Shown one piece after another: positions 7,785 through 14,642 of a DNA stretch of 23,348 bases (positions are counted from its first letter, which is position 1; each line of letters opens with the position of its first letter). A program made the position numbers and the translations under genes. The DNA is from a virus, in IMG/VR virus record IMGVR_UViG_3300042341_001110, positions 1 to 23,348 of that record; one strand, 5' to 3'. Under the pieces are notes generated by a model. The model saw nothing but the letters and a program-made list of their open reading frames with translations, was not told the DNA's origin and did not search any database.

Positions 7785-8660
7785 ATGGCAGGCACCTTAT
7801 ATGGGATGATAACTGTTGCAAGCAGCAACCAATATACACATGTAGCCCTTACAAGTTTTTTCAAACACACAAAATTATCTGCAGAAGATAGGTTTGTGTT
7901 GATTGACAACGACGGAGAATGGACTAAAAACTGGCATTTGGACTGTTTTGATCCCAACCTAGTATATGTGAATTCAAACCCTCAGAATTTTAGCACAAAT
8001 ATCAATCAATTGCTGAGATGGGCTGATGAACAATATGCAGATTTAGTTTTCCTCAGCAATGATGTTGTTTTTACCCCCAAGTGGGCTACCCGTCTAGTGA
8101 TAAATGACAGGACAGTGAGCATTCCCAGTTGTAATCAAACTCATTTTTATGGCTTTGACCCTACCTTAAATCTACAGCAATTTGGTGGTAGATTTCTACA
8201 TTTGAATGTAGCTGCTCACACACATGCTGCACGGTCACCAGCACCTTTTGAGCGCCTTCTCATGCCCACCTATGTATGTAGAATTCCACGTCTAATTTAC
8301 CAAGAAGTTGGAGGCTTTGATGAAGCGTTCAACATGGGAGGTGAAGATGTGGACTATAGATTGCGCCTACTTCAAAAAGGCTTTGAAATCAAATATTGCA
8401 GCAGTTATTTGCTACACTTCAACGGTTGCAGTAGTTGGAACGGGGCGGAAACCTTAGCTGAAACTCAACTGCGTAACCGGTTGTATATGCAAACTTTTAT
8501 TGAGAAATGGGGAGAAGATTTACACGACTTGTGTATGAGTTCAGGACAACCAACATCTATTATTGAAAAATATCAATTACACGGGTTACTTAACGAATGC
8601 CGTTTCAACGACATAATAAAATCCTTGCTAACTGCACTAGAGTTCAATAAAGTTATATAA
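7785..8660 (+). CDS. GT2-family glycosyltransferase (GT-A fold)
   Basis: A 291-residue protein. VASSNQYTHVALTSFFKHT begins the nucleotide-binding fold; VFLSNDVVFTPKW stands where the GT2 metal-site loop is found; EVGGFDEAFNMGGEDVDYRL (about 173-192) is the classic GT2 acceptor-side segment with the ED pair; and YLLHFNGCSSW supplies a likely metal-binding His. The tail after about 240 is not recognised. The start could be ATG 7785 or 7806; neither has a convincing ribosome site. It probably extends or branches the glycan built by the genes before it, from which it is separated by the sulfotransferase wreck and about 65 bases of non-coding DNA. Confidence 0.8.
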   Translation: MAGTLYGMITVASSNQYTHVALTSFFKHTKLSAEDRFVLIDNDGEWTKNWHLDCFDPNLVYVNSNPQNFSTNINQLLRWADEQYADLVFLSNDVVFTPKWATRLVINDRTVSIPSCNQTHFYGFDPTLNLQQFGGRFLHLNVAAHTHAARSPAPFERLLMPTYVCRIPRLIYQEVGGFDEAFNMGGEDVDYRLRLLQKGFEIKYCSSYLLHFNGCSSWNGAETLAETQLRNRLYMQTFIEKWGEDLHDLCMSSGQPTSIIEKYQLHGLLNECRFNDIIKSLLTALEFNKVI

Positions 8661-8663
8661 ATA
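8656..8663 (+). promoter_or_regulatory. T4-type late promoter
   Basis: An exact TATAAATA, the T4 late promoter -10 element recognised by the phage sigma (gp55) with its sliding-clamp coactivator. It lies at the end of the GT2 gene, 25 bases before the next ATG and ahead of an AAGGAG ribosome site, which is the right geometry for a late transcript starting near 8669. The flanking bases form a short imperfect palindrome (ATATAA/TTATAT). Confidence 0.65.
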
Positions 8664-8687
8664 TGTTATATCCAAGGAGAAAAAAAC

Positions 8688-8996
8688 ATGAGTGAGACAG
8701 TGGGATCAATTATTGATCCACAAACAATAACTACTGAAATTGTTTTAAGTGAAAGAGTAGTAACAAATGAGTTTGTTATTGCTGAAATTTATGAAAGCAT
8801 TGTGAACCGTTCTGTGCGGGCTGAGATTGAGCTTGGGCCATTTGTTACTGACACAAGACCAGATGGCAGCACGCAAACAAGAGGAAGCAGTCGTCGAGGG
8901 ATTACAGTGTGGGACAATGATGCGTATGATGCTATAAGGGACACTTGGCGCAACGAAGATCTCATTACACGTATCAAGACCATTTTGAACGGATAA
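8688..8996 (+). CDS. Small phage protein, unknown function, late-expressed
   Basis: A 102-residue protein with a strong AAGGAG site nine bases before the ATG and a perfect T4-type late promoter just upstream. It begins MSETVGSIIDPQTITTEIVL, rich in Thr, Val and Ile, which suggests beta structure. The middle is polar (TDTRPDGSTQTRGSSRRG) and probably a flexible loop. The last third (DNDAYDAIRDTWRNEDLITR) should be helical. No signal peptide, membrane segment or known motif is visible. Late timing and position after a fibre/glycan block suggest a virion or assembly role, but this is only inference. It ends about 20 bases before a strong hairpin. Confidence 0.75.
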   Translation: MSETVGSIIDPQTITTEIVLSERVVTNEFVIAEIYESIVNRSVRAEIELGPFVTDTRPDGSTQTRGSSRRGITVWDNDAYDAIRDTWRNEDLITRIKTILNG

Positions 8997-9016
8997 TTTA
9001 AGTTATGCAAAAACAT

Positions 9017-9047
9017 GAAAACGGAGGGCATATTGTCCTCCGTTTTC
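9017..9047. terminator. Hairpin terminator, probably bidirectional
   Basis: A perfect 11-base stem (gaaaacggagg / cctccgttttc) with a 9-base loop, 20 bases after the stop of the 102-residue gene. The stem ends in T-runs on both strands, so it can stop transcription from either side. It is the boundary between the rightward and leftward halves of the window. Confidence 0.85.
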
Positions 9048-9189
9048 ACCTATGGTGCTATAGACGTGCACGCGGGGAAGACTGATTCACAAACAACCTT
9101 ACACGTAGAAAGTTGATTTGGCTTGAGGTATCATAAATCCTTTTGAGGATCGCAACCTTGCTAGTGCATATGAAAGGAACGCAGTAGCT

Positions 9190-9236
9190 AAAAAGAACAA
9201 AGGTGCAGTGCTCCACAACGCTGCACCCTTGTTCTT
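9190..9236 (-). terminator. Rho-independent terminator of the MoxR gene
   Basis: On the minus strand a 16-base stem (9221-9236 with 9193-9208, one G-U pair, 12-base loop) is followed by TTT, with several U residues in the 3' arm. It starts about 20 bases after the MoxR stop. Together with the hairpin at 9017-9047 it isolates the two convergent transcription units. Confidence 0.8.
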
Positions 9237-9256
9237 GGTAACTCTAGTAGCTGAGT

Positions 9257-10471
9257 TTAGTTTGCGTTCATGCTCGGAATAAGTGACGAATATTGTTTCA
9301 CAAAAACTTTCCATGAACTCAGTTGATTTGGCTTGATGGGGTGGTCACGTGTAGTTGCCATAAACGACCGAGCACCCATTACAACCATCTCCGGTTCAAA
9401 GTTGTCCATCATGAACTGGAAGAAGCGATCGGCGCTCTTATACATGTCATCGTGCGAATTCTTCACACCATTCTGCTTATTACTCTCAGCTTTCTTGACA
9501 TCATCTGTGAGCTCATACACCAGTGCAGTGGTCAGTGCATAGCAAATGTCCATCTGCTTCACGTTCAGCTTGGTGACTGTGCCATCAAGGATGTCGCGTG
9601 CACGGGGTAGGTTAGCTGCTTGTCGACGATAGCTGAGGAACTTCAGGGCAGGACCCTCACCTACAGTGCCCTTGATGAGATCGCCAAGCACATCTGCTGG
9701 CAGATCCGTCTCGCGGTAGCTGCCATCCAGTTGGGGCTCATACAGCAGTTCGCTGACAAAGCTCCAGCTACGTGGGGTAGCAAACGCATAGCTTTCGCGA
9801 CGGGGATCAAAGTCAAAGAGATCATTGGGCTGATAGCTGAGGTAACCCACCACATGCTCGTGGATGCGATTCATCATAGCCCATTCCTGCCAGTCATCAA
9901 AGTCCACAGCCAGCGTTGCATGGATGAAGCGATTTGCCAGCGGAGTTGGCATGTTGTAGGCCACACCCTTGTCACGCACTCGGTTACCAGCAGCAACCAT
10001 CACTGCATCATCAGGCAGCTGGTAACTGCCAATGCGCCGGTTCAGGATCAGCTGATATGTGGCAGCCTGCACAGAGGGTGGTGCTGCGCTCATCTCATCA
10101 AAAAACACCATTGCGCGGCTGTTGGGATCAGTGGGCAGATCGGTAGGGTTGCTCCACTTGAAAATCTTCTCTGTCAGTGGAACGTTGTGCTCATTCTTTA
10201 CCACGTTGCCTTCTGCATCGCGGATAGTCACTTCTGCGAGGTGCGGAATGCCTCGAATGTCAGTGGCCTCAAGTAGGGGAAGTCGAATGTCAATCAGTGG
10301 GCGCTTCTGAGCACGAGCAACCTCTGCAACAATGTCACTCTTGCCAATGCCAGGAGGGCCGGCGATGAAGAGAGGTCGCTTCCTACGCGTCACGTGATCG
10401 ATCATCACCTTCAGCTTGCTGGGACTGACAGTAGTGATTGTCTGGATTTTCTCTTGAGCTGCCTTAGCCAT
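9257..10471 (-). CDS. MoxR-type AAA+ ATPase
   Basis: A 404-residue protein. Walker A is GPPGIGKS (38-45), Walker B MVFFDE (121-126), and AAGN (160-163) fits sensor 1. TPLANRFIHATL and DFDDWQEWA fit the MoxR/RavA branch, whose members usually act as chaperone-like remodelers with a von Willebrand A-domain partner. No such partner is in the window. The C-terminal third (after about 310) is not recognised. It has its own sigma70-like promoter and terminator, and three 60-base lines sampled inside it were 55-58% GC against 38-48% in three other genes, so it looks like an independently acquired single-gene cassette. Ribosome site AAGGA lies 11 bases before the ATG. Phage role unknown; remodeling of a virion or metal-cofactor complex is possible. 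Confidence 0.88.
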   Translation of the reverse strand: MAKAAQEKIQTITTVSPSKLKVMIDHVTRRKRPLFIAGPPGIGKSDIVAEVARAQKRPLIDIRLPLLEATDIRGIPHLAEVTIRDAEGNVVKNEHNVPLTEKIFKWSNPTDLPTDPNSRAMVFFDEMSAAPPSVQAATYQLILNRRIGSYQLPDDAVMVAAGNRVRDKGVAYNMPTPLANRFIHATLAVDFDDWQEWAMMNRIHEHVVGYLSYQPNDLFDFDPRRESYAFATPRSWSFVSELLYEPQLDGSYRETDLPADVLGDLIKGTVGEGPALKFLSYRRQAANLPRARDILDGTVTKLNVKQMDICYALTTALVYELTDDVKKAESNKQNGVKNSHDDMYKSADRFFQFMMDNFEPEMVVMGARSFMATTRDHPIKPNQLSSWKVFVKQYSSLIPSMNAN

Positions 10472-10508
10472 GTCTGCGTGTGTCCTTGCTGTTGTGTATT
10501 ACCAGCTG

Positions 10509-10536
10509 AATATATGGCAGGTATTTTTTACGTCAA
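10509..10536 (-). promoter_or_regulatory. Sigma70-like promoter of the MoxR gene
   Basis: Minus strand: TTGACG (10536-10531), a 16-base spacer, TATATT (10514-10509). It lies in the 73-base gap between the preceding gene's stop (10545) and the MoxR ATG (10471), leaving a leader of about 30 bases. This is the clearest sigma70 match in the leftward half. Confidence 0.6.
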
Positions 10537-10544
10537 CACAAAAA

Positions 10545-10940
10545 TCATCCGAACATTTCAGCCCACGTCAGTATATTGCCACCCGCCATCTCCAGTTCCA
10601 TAGCACGCTCAGAATGAAAAACTACAAACCGTTTTTGATCATAGTGATAAGGGCTTTTCACACTCCTATACAGATGGATGTGAACCTTTGGAATATTAAA
10701 TGTGTTGAAAGGCTGTTTGCTGATATCAAATTCCCAAAATTGGTACATCCTACAAAGGATCAGAAGCCCTGTTGATGTTAACCGAAAACTAGGGCGTGTG
10801 CTGCTCCAATTTACAAACAGAATTTTACAAAAACCTTCAAAACCACCTTCCACAAGGTTTTCTGGAAAAGCTTGCTCAGTTGCATCTGGGTTGATCTGCT
10901 CGCAAAAATCTTCCCAGATTGCCCGCTGTAATTGGGTCAC
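10545..10940 (-). CDS. Hypothetical phage protein
   Basis: A 131-residue protein starting with GTG directly after the previous gene's TAA, with AAGG just upstream. It is rich in aromatic residues (FCKILFVNWSS, LCRMYQFWEFDI, PYHYDQKRFVVFHSE) and probably a compact alpha/beta fold. No catalytic motif, signal peptide or membrane segment was recognised. It is the last gene of the long leftward series before the MoxR cassette and is separated from it by a promoter. Function unknown. Confidence 0.65.
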   Translation of the reverse strand: MTQLQRAIWEDFCEQINPDATEQAFPENLVEGGFEGFCKILFVNWSSTRPSFRLTSTGLLILCRMYQFWEFDISKQPFNTFNIPKVHIHLYRSVKSPYHYDQKRFVVFHSERAMELEMAGGNILTWAEMFG

Positions 10941-11243
10941 TTACACCTTGGGAGGTCTAGATATCTTAACACCTTGGGAAAACTCAAACACTTCAAATTT
11001 AGTTGTTTTGAACATTTTGTTAAGTTTATCAGCAAGATTGAAGGCATGCCCAGGACTTTCTGGAAAAGTGACCCTACGATATTTTGGATTTGAATCGTCA
11101 TGCAGTGTATTGACACTCTTGAGGTTGATGGGGGTTCCATCATAAAATACAGCATAAATTGCCTTGGCCGCAATAATCTGTTCGCTCTGAAATGTCTTGG
11201 GATCAGTGTAGCTCAACAACACTTTGGGCTTGGGACGACTCAT
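10941..11243 (-). CDS. Conserved-looking small phage protein
   Basis: ATG at 11243 (100 residues) is preferred over an in-frame TTG at 11270, because AAGG lies eight bases upstream and the protein then begins MSRPKPKVLLSY. The middle segment AIYAVFYDGTPINLKS and the later GHAFNLADKLNKMFKT read like a compact alpha/beta domain of a kind I associate with T4-like marine phages; no function is known to me. Its start codon lies inside a 9-base inverted repeat with a late-promoter-like octamer in the loop (see 11235-11284), so its translation may be timed. Confidence 0.75.
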   Translation of the reverse strand: MSRPKPKVLLSYTDPKTFQSEQIIAAKAIYAVFYDGTPINLKSVNTLHDDSNPKYRRVTFPESPGHAFNLADKLNKMFKTTKFEVFEFSQGVKISRPPKV

Positions 11244-11284
11244 GACTATTGCCTTGTTTCTGGTGTGCAATATTTATGAGTCGT
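11235..11284 (-). promoter_or_regulatory. Start-codon hairpin with embedded late-promoter-like octamer
   Basis: On the minus strand ACGACTCAT (11284-11276) and ATGAGTCGT (11243-11235) are perfect reverse complements 32 bases apart. The second arm starts with the ATG of the 100-residue gene, and its AAGG ribosome site is in the loop. CATAAATA (11278-11271), one base off the T4 late octamer, overlaps the end of the first arm. A transcript started there (near 11265) would lack the first arm, while read-through transcripts would fold over the start codon. Confidence 0.5.
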
Positions 11285-11296
11285 GAGTTTTCTCAG

Positions 11297-11710
11297 TCAG
11301 TCCACCTCGTAAACCACTCGCTTGAAAGTGGCAAAACGCTCCTCATGGGTCATGTTCTTGAGTTTTTTGCTGAGAATACTGAAGAGAAAGCTGAGAAAAC
11401 GCTCAGGCACAAACTGAGTGTCTTTGCACACATGAGCATAGACATTGGGATTTAACAGTCGCATATCACGGATCAGCTCATGTTCACCATCTTTGCAGAT
11501 GTTTGCTTGATACCATTTGCCACCCATGCATAGCCACATCCAAAATGTGGTGAAACTGCGAGATGTGAACAAAAGGCTGCCAGCAGCAATTACGCAAGTG
11601 GTGCCCTCTGAGGTTGGCAACCGGTCTACCAGGACACTTTCACCCAAATCGCTGGCGATTCGGAGGCATTCCAAATCTGAATGCTGGAAGTCTAGTAATC
11701 GTTGTCCCAT
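11297..11710 (-). CDS. Hypothetical phage protein
   Basis: A 137-residue protein with a strong GGAGG site seven bases before the ATG, which sits 19 bases inside the end of the nucleotidyltransferase-like gene. CVIAAGSLLFTSRSFTTFWM and MWLCMGGKWYQA form a hydrophobic middle that could be a buried beta core rather than a membrane span. The C-terminus is basic (KKLKNMTHEERFATFKRVV). No motif was recognised, so the function is unknown. The overlap suggests it is expressed together with the nucleotidyltransferase. Confidence 0.7.
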   Translation of the reverse strand: MGQRLLDFQHSDLECLRIASDLGESVLVDRLPTSEGTTCVIAAGSLLFTSRSFTTFWMWLCMGGKWYQANICKDGEHELIRDMRLLNPNVYAHVCKDTQFVPERFLSFLFSILSKKLKNMTHEERFATFKRVVYEVD

Positions 11711-12384
11711 GTTACTCCTCCCTTTGTAAGTTGCTCTACCGCAGTCAATAGCAATTCTTTGCTGGCTTCAAAACCATGCAAATGATATTTCAAGGTTCTC
11801 AAGGGCAAGTTGCGGGTGTTGTCAGAGTCTTTCAAGAGCAGCTCTCCAGAAAGGCTGCCCCAAGCAGCAGATTCTGAAGCCAGCAGTGTTTTCCCATCTG
11901 TGGCAAACTCACAATTGTGGAAGTCAAAGCTGTCCCAAACCTTCTCTACACTTTCTCCAAAGCGGCGTTTGATCATTTGCACTGTTATTCCTGTGAGCGG
12001 GGAATCACCTGGCATCCGATAAGTGATGGCATTATCACTTTGGTGTGCAACGTAAAACTTGTTTTTGGGTTTGGTCTGTAGGCATTTGAAGTTGTTGAAA
12101 AGCTCTACTGTGAAGGTGTTGTCTTCTTGTTCCATGCATTCAGTTTCTTTTTCAAACTCCTCCTGCACATTCACCATAAGAGAGGTTTCAAAGATTTTTT
12201 TCCAAGTGGCCAGCTGTTCCCCGCTGGTGAAAAACACATCTAAGTCACCAGTAGTCCAGGGATTGTTTTCCCAAAGTTTGCGTGCCGCGCCGCCAGCAAT
12301 CCAAGGCCCTTCAGTAATACTCAAAGGAGGCATTCGAGCAATCAAAGTTTGGAATAAGGGATCAACCACAGGCTTCATCAACAT
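11692..12384 (-). CDS. Nucleotidyltransferase-fold protein (poly(A) polymerase-head-like)
   Basis: A 230-residue protein. WIAGGAARKLW (28-38) followed by GDLDVFF (46-52) is the G-G-x-A-R ... D-x-D pattern of the Pol-beta/CCA-adding/poly(A) polymerase head, with D47 and D49 as likely metal ligands. The usual RNA-binding neck and body domains of CCA enzymes are absent, so a tRNA CCA-adding role is unlikely. YRMPGDSPLTGITVQMIKR (about 121-139) may be the sugar- or base-binding strand. The start overlaps the previous stop (TGATG). It could nucleotidylate an RNA, protein or small molecule; phage members of this type have no settled function. Confidence 0.65.
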   Translation of the reverse strand: MLMKPVVDPLFQTLIARMPPLSITEGPWIAGGAARKLWENNPWTTGDLDVFFTSGEQLATWKKIFETSLMVNVQEEFEKETECMEQEDNTFTVELFNNFKCLQTKPKNKFYVAHQSDNAITYRMPGDSPLTGITVQMIKRRFGESVEKVWDSFDFHNCEFATDGKTLLASESAAWGSLSGELLLKDSDNTRNLPLRTLKYHLHGFEASKELLLTAVEQLTKGGVTWDNDY

Positions 12385-12629
12385 CAGAACGTGCCTCCAT
12401 TGAGATCTAGATTGCGTGGGGTTGATTGCAGTTGCCCCACAAGTTTTTCTTGTAGTTCCATCACTTTTTGTGCAAGATTTACATCGCGAGCCAACAATGC
12501 AGTTAAGCTCAAGGCCAAACTTTCCGCGTCTTCTCTTGACATGCGAATCTCTTTTGAGTTGTAGTCGCGAGCAGTGTTCACCAGTTTCACAAACTGATTG
12601 ATGGGATCACTGGAAAAGTTGCTGCTCAT
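12384..12629 (-). CDS. Small helical hypothetical protein
   Basis: ATG at 12629 overlaps the previous stop (ATGA) and gives 81 residues; a longer in-frame reading from 12740 would lie almost wholly inside the neighbouring gene. The product is almost all predicted helix: NQFVKLVNTARDYNSKEIRM, SLALSLTALLARDVNLAQKV, MELQEKLVGQLQ. It may form a coiled-coil oligomer. The tail STPRNLDLNGGTF is likely disordered. Stop and start overlap on both sides make it part of one translationally coupled string. Confidence 0.7.
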   Translation of the reverse strand: MSSNFSSDPINQFVKLVNTARDYNSKEIRMSREDAESLALSLTALLARDVNLAQKVMELQEKLVGQLQSTPRNLDLNGGTF

Positions 12630-13102
12630 GGCTGTTTTTGTCCCTCTTTTTGTTTTTTGTTGAGCACTGTATTGAGTTCCAACTTGCTGGAAAATGGCCC
12701 CACAGTAGGGGCGTTTTCTACAGTTTCCATCTTGGGACAAAAACTGGGACTCCAGCCATGACTATAGTGAATGCCCCAATATCCAGCTGCAAATCTACTT
12801 TTGCTGTGTGCTGTTTTTGAATAGGTAACAAAAGGAGAGTCTTGGACATTTTGTGGATTCGTATGCTTGATTGGCCAAACGCCAATTTTGTCCAAAGGTT
12901 CTTCCTTTGCTTCCAGTTGCTCAAAAGTGATGTGCCACCCCAGCGACTTTTCCAACGCCTCTTGACTAGAGAATGTTTCAGTTGTTTGGCTGCTTAGGAG
13001 CGTGTAAGATCCATCCTGGGCACTGAGCACTCCAACTCTATTCCCCCATTCAGTCAACATCCAACTTTGTGCACTGATGGGTTTGGCTGAGATTTTCTTC
13101 AT
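12626..13102 (-). CDS. Conserved-looking T4-like phage protein, unknown function
   Basis: ATG at 13102 with AAGG nine bases upstream gives 158 residues beginning MKKISAKPISAQSWMLTEWG; a TTG two codons earlier is possible. An N-terminal beta-rich part (NRVGVLSAQDGSYTLLSS) is followed by a linker, then IGVWPIKHTNP, SRFAAGYWGIHYSHGWSPSF and CPKMETVENAPTVGPF. The layout matches a hypothetical protein I recall from T4-like cyanophage genomes, which cannot be checked here. The first 53 bases overlap the end of the upstream gene, and the conserved-looking N-terminus argues that the overlap is real. Confidence 0.72.
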   Translation of the reverse strand: MKKISAKPISAQSWMLTEWGNRVGVLSAQDGSYTLLSSQTTETFSSQEALEKSLGWHITFEQLEAKEEPLDKIGVWPIKHTNPQNVQDSPFVTYSKTAHSKSRFAAGYWGIHYSHGWSPSFCPKMETVENAPTVGPFSSKLELNTVLNKKQKEGQKQP

Positions 13103-13604
13103 TGTCAACTACCTTGAACTTTGCCCTACGGGCCTTCGCTTGTGTTTCTGTCTGCCAGTTACACATCAAGTCTGCAACAGCAACCAGCTTTGTCAACTCA
13201 TCAGGTGCTAGTGCCCCTGGATAAGATTCGTTGAATTTAAGCAATTGTTTTCTTAAGGAGTTTCCATGTTGGTTAAATGAATTTTCAAAAGGCAATATGT
13301 TGTAGTCAAAAACACCATCTGCTATTTTTAGGGTTATATCTATACCATCGCGGCACCAAATGCTAGCAGTATTTGGAATTGGGGCCTGTTGCCAATCAAA
13401 ACTTTCACTAGTAATACAAACCAAACGATTGTTGTTTTTGATGATGCGACTCCAAATTTTGTATAGGTCTGGTTCACCAATAAGTGGTACACACGTCTTT
13501 AACCACCATCCGCGGCCAGGATGGCTCTTTTGTTGAAAGTGTGTGATCTCAGGAGGTTGACATGAGACTAGGATGTTCCAGATGTTTTGAAAATCCAAAT
13601 CCAT
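13050..13604 (-). CDS. Hypothetical phage protein
   Basis: A 184-residue protein starting at ATG 13604, preceded by AAGG five bases upstream. QKSHPGRGWWLKTCVPLIGE, RIIKNNNRLVCITSESFDW and NTASIWCRDGIDITLKIADG suggest a mixed alpha/beta fold. The C-terminal part (ELTKLVAVADLMCNWQTETQ and the basic KARRAKFKVV) may be a helical nucleic-acid or protein-binding tail. No known motif. It lies eight bases after the FEN-type exonuclease gene and is probably cotranscribed with it. Confidence 0.65.
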   Translation of the reverse strand: MDLDFQNIWNILVSCQPPEITHFQQKSHPGRGWWLKTCVPLIGEPDLYKIWSRIIKNNNRLVCITSESFDWQQAPIPNTASIWCRDGIDITLKIADGVFDYNILPFENSFNQHGNSLRKQLLKFNESYPGALAPDELTKLVAVADLMCNWQTETQAKARRAKFKVVDNEENLSQTHQCTKLDVD

Positions 13605-13612
13605 AGCCTTAT

Positions 13613-14593
13613 TTACTCGGTCAAGTGTCCTTGATATTCACTACTGAAACACACACTGTAATCTGAGGCTGTTTTTTCAATCCGCATCAAACCCCACTGT
13701 GCTGCAAATTTCAGCAATGCAATGCCCACTTGTGCCTTACGGGGTTGGTTTACTGCATTTTTGATGCAAGTATCCCAAGTTTCCACAAACTCTTGAGGCT
13801 GAGCGGTGAGATCAACAAGAGTACAGTTTCTTTCATATGCGTCACGAACTCGAATCTCTTCTCCGTTGTGGTCTGTCCACGTGCTGAGCATGAGATTGTT
13901 CCAGGAATAGCCTTGGGACACTTTGTTTTCAAATGCTTCCAACATCTTTTTCTTCCGCACACCTGGGAATGCACTCATGACATTATCACTGGCATCACCC
14001 CTAATGCATTTTTCAAACAAAATCCATTCAGGATGAGGCACTGGTAGTGCCTCGCCCTTCTTGTTGTGCGCAAGATTGCCATCTTTGTCGTAAATTCCGT
14101 TTATGGTATAGAGCAACGCACTGATACCATCGTAAATTTTAACATTCGTGGCTAGCAGTTGTTGAAAGTCACTGTCAGTGCTGACAATCACATGATCATC
14201 ACCCGGATGCAATTGGATCCAACGTGCAATGAGATCATCTGCTTCAGCTTGTGGCGCCTTCAACACTGTTGCATTGGTACGCGAGCTTACGAACTTAATG
14301 AAGTCATCAAGAGCTTCATAAAACACTCGATCTTCTTCCTGTTCATCCGCTGTGCGCTGTCCAGCAGCTACTCGGCGATGAGCTTTGTAAGGCTGGTAAA
14401 AATCCCGTCGCCAACTCCTGCTTTCGAGGCAGCACACTAAATGTGACCCATTGAAATCGTTCCACACCTTTTTGATGCTGGTGAAAATAATGTGCATGGC
14501 CAAGCCCACTTGTGCATTGAAATCTGGAGCTCTTACACCATATCGAACACGCATCGCCAAATTTTGCAGATCTACAATTACATAAGTGCTCAA
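13613..14593 (-). CDS. 5'-3' exonuclease, T4 RNase H / FEN-type
   Basis: Homologues begin at the YVIVDLQNL strand, so I chose TTG at 14593, which has GGAG eight bases upstream and clears the preceding gene; ATG at 14722 would add 43 residues and an 80-base overlap. The product is 326 residues. Expected active-site groups are present in order: D8 in YVIVDLQNL; RRDFYQPYKAHRR (helical arch); APQAEADDLIAR; VIVSTDSDFQQLL; and the helix-3-turn-helix GDASDNVMSAFPGVRKKK. Such enzymes remove RNA primers and flaps during lagging-strand synthesis of phage DNA. It is the only clear replication gene in the window. Confidence 0.88.
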   Translation of the reverse strand: MSTYVIVDLQNLAMRVRYGVRAPDFNAQVGLAMHIIFTSIKKVWNDFNGSHLVCCLESRSWRRDFYQPYKAHRRVAAGQRTADEQEEDRVFYEALDDFIKFVSSRTNATVLKAPQAEADDLIARWIQLHPGDDHVIVSTDSDFQQLLATNVKIYDGISALLYTINGIYDKDGNLAHNKKGEALPVPHPEWILFEKCIRGDASDNVMSAFPGVRKKKMLEAFENKVSQGYSWNNLMLSTWTDHNGEEIRVRDAYERNCTLVDLTAQPQEFVETWDTCIKNAVNQPRKAQVGIALLKFAAQWGLMRIEKTASDYSVCFSSEYQGHLTE

Positions 14594-14642
14594 AGTTCTA
14601 TCTCCACTATATGACACAACTCTAGCAAGGCTAGGCAGTGTG

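Noticed and set aside
7780-7787. TATAAATG as a late promoter for the GT2 gene
   Set aside because: It overlaps the start codon, so a transcript from it would miss the ATG at 7785 and leave almost no leader for the ATG at 7806.
9099-9314. Leftward 71-codon frame with an apparent membrane segment (LFFLATAFLSYALARL)
   Set aside because: Its start lies inside the MoxR gene without a ribosome site, and the middle is exactly the 16-base terminator stem and T-run, which by itself yields a hydrophobic run of Leu and Phe codons. A real small membrane protein is not excluded.
9620-10276. Rightward 218-codon frame opposite the MoxR gene
   Set aside because: The leftward frame carries Walker A, Walker B and sensor motifs; the opposite frame is rich in His and Cys without pattern, as expected of an antisense shadow.
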